From contig CALDBH010000006.1 in the NCBI GenBank assembly GCA_937938065.1, positions 1-9,450 of the forward strand: 9,450 nt of DNA, written 5' to 3'. Below, piece by piece: positions 6,455 to 9,450 of the stretch. Within the stretch, counting starts at the first letter, position 1. Every line of letters begins with the position of its first letter. The notes below the pieces were generated by a model that ran no database searches, was not told where the DNA came from, and worked only from the letters and a program-made list of their open reading frames with translations. The stretch is from an uncultured Sulfurovum sp. (GTDB taxonomy: Bacteria; Campylobacterota; Campylobacteria; Campylobacterales; Sulfurovaceae). The translations under genes and the position numbers were made by a program.

Positions 6455-7012
6455 CTAGCTCTTGATCTCATACTGTTCACGGCCCATTTGGTAAATATCA
6501 TTACCCTTAGTGTCATTCACAACAGTAACAGGAAAGTCTTCAACTGTAATTTTTCTTACAGCTTCTGGCCCTAATTCCGGATATGCAATTACTTCAGCAG
6601 AACGTATCTGTTTACCAAGTAACGCACCTGCACCACCTGTAGCACCAAAATAGATACCATCATACTCAACACAAGCATCTTTTACAGCTTGGTTTCTTTT
6701 TCCTTTACCTATCATTCCTTTAGAACCATTTTTCAACATTGTTGGAGAAAATGAGTCCATTCTATAAGAAGTTGTTGGCCCAGCACTTCCTATCGGATCA
6801 CCTGGTTTTGGTGGTGTTGGTCCAACAAAATAGATAACAGAACCTTCTAGATCAAATGGAAGCTCTTCACCAGCTTCTATAAGATCAACTAGTCTACTGT
6901 GAGCAGCATCTCTAGCAGTATAAATAGTACCGTTTAGCAAAACCGTATCACCGGCAACAAGTTTCTTTGTATCTTCAGAAGTGAGTGGGGTTGTTAAAGT
7001 ATAAGTTGCCAT
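6455..7012 (-). CDS. Class I fumarate hydratase, beta subunit (C-terminal domain type)
   Basis: The small subunit of the two-subunit, 4Fe-4S-dependent fumarase, equivalent to the C-terminal domain of single-chain FumA/FumB of E. coli. Its 185 residues are typical. Visible family blocks are Thr-Ala-Arg-Asp-Ala-Ala-His at 32-38, the Gly-Pro-Thr-Pro-Pro loop from 64 leading to Ser-Ala-Gly-Pro-Thr-Thr at 76-81, Gly-Lys-Gly-Lys-Arg at 102-106, and Gly-Ala-Thr-Gly-Gly-Ala-Gly at 123-129. The related beta subunit of L-tartrate dehydratase is the main alternative, but the position between mdh and fumC favours fumarase. The ATG is 9 nt after the alpha-subunit stop, and AAGGAG overlaps that stop, implying coupled translation. 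The gene ends in TAG and is last in its unit. Confidence 0.93.
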   Translation of the reverse strand: MATYTLTTPLTSEDTKKLVAGDTVLLNGTIYTARDAAHSRLVDLIEAGEELPFDLEGSVIYFVGPTPPKPGDPIGSAGPTTSYRMDSFSPTMLKNGSKGMIGKGKRNQAVKDACVEYDGIYFGATGGAGALLGKQIRSAEVIAYPELGPEAVRKITVEDFPVTVVNDTKGNDIYQMGREQYEIKS

Positions 7013-7021
7013 CTACTCTCC

Positions 7022-7873
7022 TTATATCGTAATATGTGTATGTCTTGAAGAGTGACACTGAACGTTTACAGAAACAGGAAGTGACGCAATATGACATGGG
7101 TTAGACTCTATATGTACAGCCAAAGCTGTTTTTGTTCCACCCATACCCATAGCACCAATTCCAAGGTTATTGATCTCATTTAGGATTCTCTCTTCAAGTT
7201 CAGCCATCTCTGGGTCTTCATGTTTTGTTTCAAGGTCTCTAAAAAGTGCATGTTTTGATGAAATCACTGCTTTTTCAAATGTACCACCGATACCTACACC
7301 CACTGTGATAGGAGGACAAGGGTTTCCTCCTGCATCAGAGATAACCTCTTTTACATACTCAACAATTCCATCTTTACCAGCAGCTGGAGGGAAAACTCTT
7401 GCACGGCTTACATTCTCAGAACCACCACCTTTTGCAGCGTATTCAATGTCGATCTTATCGCCAGCTACAATATCAAAATGAATGATAGCTGGAAGGTTAT
7501 ATCCTACTGTATCTTTCAAGTTTAAACGGCTGAACGGTTCACATGTTGAGGCTCTTAAGTACCCCTCCGTATAACCTTCTTCTGTTCCTTGATTGATAGC
7601 ATCTCTTAAAAGACCACCTTTAATACGCACATCTTCTCCCACATTCACAAAAAATACTGCTAAACCAGTATCTTGACAAAGTGGTCTCTTCTCATCTTTT
7701 GCAATATTTGCATTCTCAAGAATTTGACGAATCACCTCTTTACTTACTGGTGACTTCTCAGCCTCCATAGCAGCTTCTAGAGCATCATACGTATCTTGTG
7801 GAAGATCTGTACCACAATGCATGATCATATCTTTAACTGCTTTTACAACTACACCAAATTCAATTTCTCTCAT
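7022..7873 (-). CDS. Class I fumarate hydratase, alpha subunit (4Fe-4S)
   Basis: The iron-sulfur subunit of the two-subunit class I fumarase; it pairs with the beta subunit encoded just downstream to interconvert fumarate and (S)-malate. It has 283 residues. Three cysteines in the family's conserved places can ligate three irons of the cluster: Cys66 in Arg-Pro-Leu-Cys-Gln-Asp-Thr-Gly, Cys186 in Gly-Asn-Pro-Cys-Pro-Pro, and Cys273 in Val-Asn-Val-Gln-Cys-His. The fourth, open iron would bind substrate. Other marks are Gly-Gly-Gly-Ser-Glu-Asn at 149-154 and Gly-Ile-Gly-Gly-Thr at 194-198. The ATG at 7873 lies 10 nt after the mdh stop, with a weak AAGGG site. Enzymes of this class are oxygen- and iron-sensitive, relevant to the neighbouring fumC. 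A tartrate dehydratase alpha subunit is a less likely alternative. Confidence 0.94.
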   Translation of the reverse strand: MREIEFGVVVKAVKDMIMHCGTDLPQDTYDALEAAMEAEKSPVSKEVIRQILENANIAKDEKRPLCQDTGLAVFFVNVGEDVRIKGGLLRDAINQGTEEGYTEGYLRASTCEPFSRLNLKDTVGYNLPAIIHFDIVAGDKIDIEYAAKGGGSENVSRARVFPPAAGKDGIVEYVKEVISDAGGNPCPPITVGVGIGGTFEKAVISSKHALFRDLETKHEDPEMAELEERILNEINNLGIGAMGMGGTKTALAVHIESNPCHIASLPVSVNVQCHSSRHTHITI

Positions 7874-7883
7874 ACACTAGCCC

Positions 7884-8837
7884 TTAATCAAAGAATTTTT
7901 TATCTTTAAGTACGTTTATCATACCTCTTACAGAATCAACACTTGCTGCAAATTTTCTTTTTTGACCTTCACTGAGTGTCATTTCAAAAAGTTTCTCAAC
8001 ACCATTTGCACCAAGTGCCACAGGTACACCAGAAACAACATCAGAGTGTCCATAGTGTCCATCAAGATAAACTGCACAAGGGTGGATTTGTTTTGTATCT
8101 TTTAAAATAGCTTCAACCATGATAGCTGTAGATTTTGCCGGTGCATAATATGCAGATCCCGTTTTTAAATAACCTACAATTTCTGCTCCACCATGCTTTG
8201 TACGCTCAACGATCTCCAAGATCTCTTCTTCATCAAGTACATCTGTCAAAGGTACACCTGCAACAGTCGAGAATTTAGGAAGTGGGACCATATCATCACC
8301 ATGACCACCCATTACGGAAGCACGTATTTGTCCTGCACCATAACCGATCTTCTCATGGATAAAGTGTGCCATTCTTGCAGAATCCAAAATACCTGCCATA
8401 CCAATAACTCTCTCTTTAGGAAAACCTGATTCTTTTAGTGCTACATATGTCATAACATCAAGAGGATTAGAAACCATAATGATAATAGCATCAGGTGCAT
8501 GCTCTTTTACATCTGCAACCACTTCTTTAGTAATTTCTGCATTGATCATAAGTAAATCATCTCTACTCATACCTGGGAGTCTAGGACTTCCCGCTGTGAT
8601 TACAACTACGTCTGAACCTGCCATACCTGCTGCATCTTCAGCCACAGAAACCAGTGTATGCATACGTGCAGCATTTGCCGCTTGTGACATATCCAAAGCT
8701 TTACCTTTAGCGATCTCTACATTTCTATCTCTAAGTACTATCTCATGACAGATACCTTTCATTGCAAGTGAATATGCAACTGTAGCACCCACATTTCCTG
8801 CACCGATAATCGATACTTTTTTACCTTTTTTTATCAT
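7884..8837 (-). CDS. mdh: Malate dehydrogenase (LDH-like type)
   Basis: NAD-dependent interconversion of malate and oxaloacetate. Its 317 residues fit the tetrameric, lactate-dehydrogenase-like MDHs. The Rossmann fold opens with Gly-Ala-Gly-Asn-Val-Gly at 12-17, and an aspartate at 37 ending the second strand favours NAD over NADP. The active-site loop reads Ser-Pro-Arg-Leu-Pro-Gly-Met-Ser-Arg (84-92), with arginine in place of the glutamine that defines lactate dehydrogenase, so the substrate should be oxaloacetate/malate. The catalytic pair is Asp152 (in Leu-Asp-Ser-Ala-Arg, with substrate-binding Arg155) and His179 (Gly-Gly-His-Gly-Asp). The ATG at 8837 follows AAAGGA by five bases. It is first in the mdh-fumA-fumB unit, with the fumarase alpha subunit starting 10 nt after its stop, so two consecutive steps of the cycle are made together. 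Confidence 0.96.
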   Translation of the reverse strand: MIKKGKKVSIIGAGNVGATVAYSLAMKGICHEIVLRDRNVEIAKGKALDMSQAANAARMHTLVSVAEDAAGMAGSDVVVITAGSPRLPGMSRDDLLMINAEITKEVVADVKEHAPDAIIIMVSNPLDVMTYVALKESGFPKERVIGMAGILDSARMAHFIHEKIGYGAGQIRASVMGGHGDDMVPLPKFSTVAGVPLTDVLDEEEILEIVERTKHGGAEIVGYLKTGSAYYAPAKSTAIMVEAILKDTKQIHPCAVYLDGHYGHSDVVSGVPVALGANGVEKLFEMTLSEGQKRKFAASVDSVRGMINVLKDKKFFD

Positions 8838-8856
8838 TATAATCCTTTAATTGAGA

Positions 8857-8871
8857 ACTATAGGGGACCCC
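8857..8871 (-). promoter_or_regulatory. Possible mdh -10 element next to a GC palindrome
   Basis: On the minus strand GGGGTCCCC (8871-8863), a strict 9-bp palindrome in otherwise AT-rich DNA, is directly followed by TATAGT (8862-8857), five of six matches to a -10. A start about 7 nt on would leave a leader just long enough for the AAAGGA site. No -35 is evident. The palindrome would lie in the promoter spacer, as an operator might. Confidence 0.3.
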
Positions 8872-8875
8872 AAAA

Positions 8876-8915
8876 GCAAAACATAACTCATAATTTATGT
8901 TATCAATTATGCTTT
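8876..8915. repeat. Nested inverted repeats upstream of mdh
   Basis: GCAAAACATAA (from about 8876) and TTATGCTTTGC (to about 8916) are complementary at 10 of 11 positions. Inside, AACATAA and TTATGTT form a competing 7-bp stem that shares the left arm. The two folds exclude each other. This could be a structured leader, an operator or chance in AT-rich DNA; ends are approximate to one or two bases. Confidence 0.4.
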
Positions 8916-8949
8916 GCGACAAAAGAGGCTACATCAACCCTATGTTAAG

Positions 8950-8965
8950 TGAGACGAATGTCTCA
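8950..8965. repeat. 6-bp hairpin in the idh-mdh spacer
   Basis: TGAGAC and GTCTCA form a perfect stem with a GAAT loop. There is no adjacent T-run on either strand. It is one of several stems packed between the idh stop and mdh. Confidence 0.4.
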
Positions 8966-8968
8966 GGA

Positions 8969-8990
8969 GTATCTTTTTACACTAAGATAC
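8969..8990. repeat. 7-bp hairpin in the idh-mdh spacer
   Basis: GTATCTT and AAGATAC form a perfect stem around an 8-nt loop. On the minus strand it begins at the T-run that follows the idh terminator stem, so it could compete with or follow transcription termination. Confidence 0.4.
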
Positions 8991-9000
8991 AAAAAGTGTT

Positions 9001-9023
9001 ATACAAGGCAGAGTGCCTTGTAT
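9001..9023 (-). terminator. Terminator hairpin of idh
   Basis: ATACAAGGCA and TGCCTTGTAT form a perfect 10-bp stem with a 3-nt loop, beginning 13 nt after the idh stop. On the minus strand a TTTTT run follows six bases after the stem. It is the best intrinsic-terminator candidate in the window, although the T-run is slightly late. Confidence 0.75.
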
Positions 9024-9035
9024 GAAGTGTGACAC

Positions 9036-9450
9036 TTATATAGCGTCAATGATTGCGTTAAGTGTAGCAGATGGTCTCATTGCTTTAGCAGCCATCTCAT
9101 CATTTGGATGGAAGTAACCACCAACATCTGTAGTTTTACCTTCACCTTCAGCAGCCATTAATTCTTCCATGATCTTATCTTCGTTCTCTTTAAGTGCAGC
9201 AGCAACTGGAGCGAATTTAGAAGCTAATTCTGCATCTTCACCGTTTGCAAGTGCATCTGCCCAGTACTGAGCTACGAAGAAGTGAGATGCTTTGTTATCT
9301 GGCTGTCCTACTTTTCTTCCTGGTGCTTTGTTGTTATCAAGGTAACCTTGGTTCGCAACATCAAGAGCAGCAGTAAGTGCAGCAAGTTTAGCATCGTCAT
9401 GTTTTTGACCGATCATTCTAAGTGACTCAGCCAATGCCAAGAACTCACCT
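9036..9450 (-). CDS. Isocitrate dehydrogenase (NADP), monomeric type, C-terminal part
   Basis: The last 138 codons of a gene that begins outside the window on the right. The fragment resembles the C-terminus of the monomeric, roughly 740-residue NADP-dependent isocitrate dehydrogenases, which interconvert isocitrate with 2-oxoglutarate and CO2. The characteristic blocks are Gly-Glu-Phe-Leu-Ala-Leu at the edge, then Pro-Gly-Arg-Lys-Val-Gly followed by Asp-Asn-Lys-Ala-Ser-His-Phe, Gly-Gly-Tyr-Phe-His-Pro-Asn-Asp-Glu, and the terminal Met-Arg-Pro-Ser-Ala-Thr-Leu-Asn. The in-frame TTG at 9440 is not a start, because homology continues upstream of it to the edge. The metal-binding and active-site region is outside the window. 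The gene is closed by the hairpin at 9001-9023, and a 13-bp palindrome (AAGTGT-G-ACACTT, 9025-9037) overlaps its stop codon. Confidence 0.92.
   Translation of the reverse strand, partial: GEFLALAESLRMIGQKHDDAKLAALTAALDVANQGYLDNNKAPGRKVGQPDNKASHFFVAQYWADALANGEDAELASKFAPVAAALKENEDKIMEELMAAEGEGKTTDVGGYFHPNDEMAAKAMRPSATLNAIIDAI

Noticed and set aside
8847..8891. 14-codon minus-strand open frame just before mdh, possible leader peptide
   Set aside because: No Shine-Dalgarno sequence, no run of regulatory codons, and it lies in repeat-rich AT sequence where short frames are expected by chance.
9025..9037. AAGTGT-G-ACACTT palindrome at the idh stop codon
   Set aside because: Its loop is too small for a hairpin, it overlaps coding sequence, and the nearby 10-bp stem already explains termination; noted in the idh entry only.
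9438..9440. TTG as the start of a 134-residue protein at the right edge
   Set aside because: The codons before it (Gly-Glu-Phe) continue the monomeric isocitrate dehydrogenase pattern, so the gene is cut by the window edge.

Overview
The window looks like core metabolism from an AT-rich, probably chemolithoautotrophic member of the Campylobacterota (the former Epsilonproteobacteria, Sulfurovum/Sulfurimonas type). The clues are a monomeric-type isocitrate dehydrogenase, a lactate-dehydrogenase-like malate dehydrogenase, a two-subunit iron-sulfur fumarase and SucCD in one block, plus a small heavy-metal-associated protein with a tail I associate with this group. The genus is an inference from family resemblance and gene order.

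Right to left on the minus strand (2652-9450) runs a TCA / reductive-TCA block: idh (3' end only), mdh, fumarase alpha, fumarase beta, fumC, sucC, sucD. Spacing and hairpins suggest four transcription units: idh, closed by a 10-bp hairpin; mdh-fumA-fumB, with gaps of about 10 nt; fumC alone, with a hairpin after it; and sucC-sucD, 3 nt apart, again followed by a hairpin. Together these enzymes interconvert oxaloacetate, malate, fumarate and, after a fumarate reductase/succinate dehydrogenase not in view, succinate and succinyl-CoA. Idh joins 2-oxoglutarate and isocitrate. ATP-citrate lyase and 2-oxoglutarate:ferredoxin oxidoreductase are not in the window, so the direction of the cycle cannot be read here.

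To the left lie a 92-residue HMA-domain metal-binding protein (minus strand, own promoter-like sequence) and rnpB, the type A RNase P RNA (minus strand). rnpB has a strong sigma-70 promoter and a perfect 9-bp P1 helix joining its ends. Facing rnpB on the plus strand is the only gene of unknown function: a 507-residue exported protein resembling DUF4403, with cysteines clustered in its N-terminal half.

No mobile element, CRISPR array, tRNA or defence system is visible, and nothing clearly amounts to a new system. The points most worth a second look are the two unrelated fumarases side by side, the DUF4403-like protein, the hairpin-dense idh-mdh spacer, and an unexplained 14-bp inverted repeat upstream of sucC.
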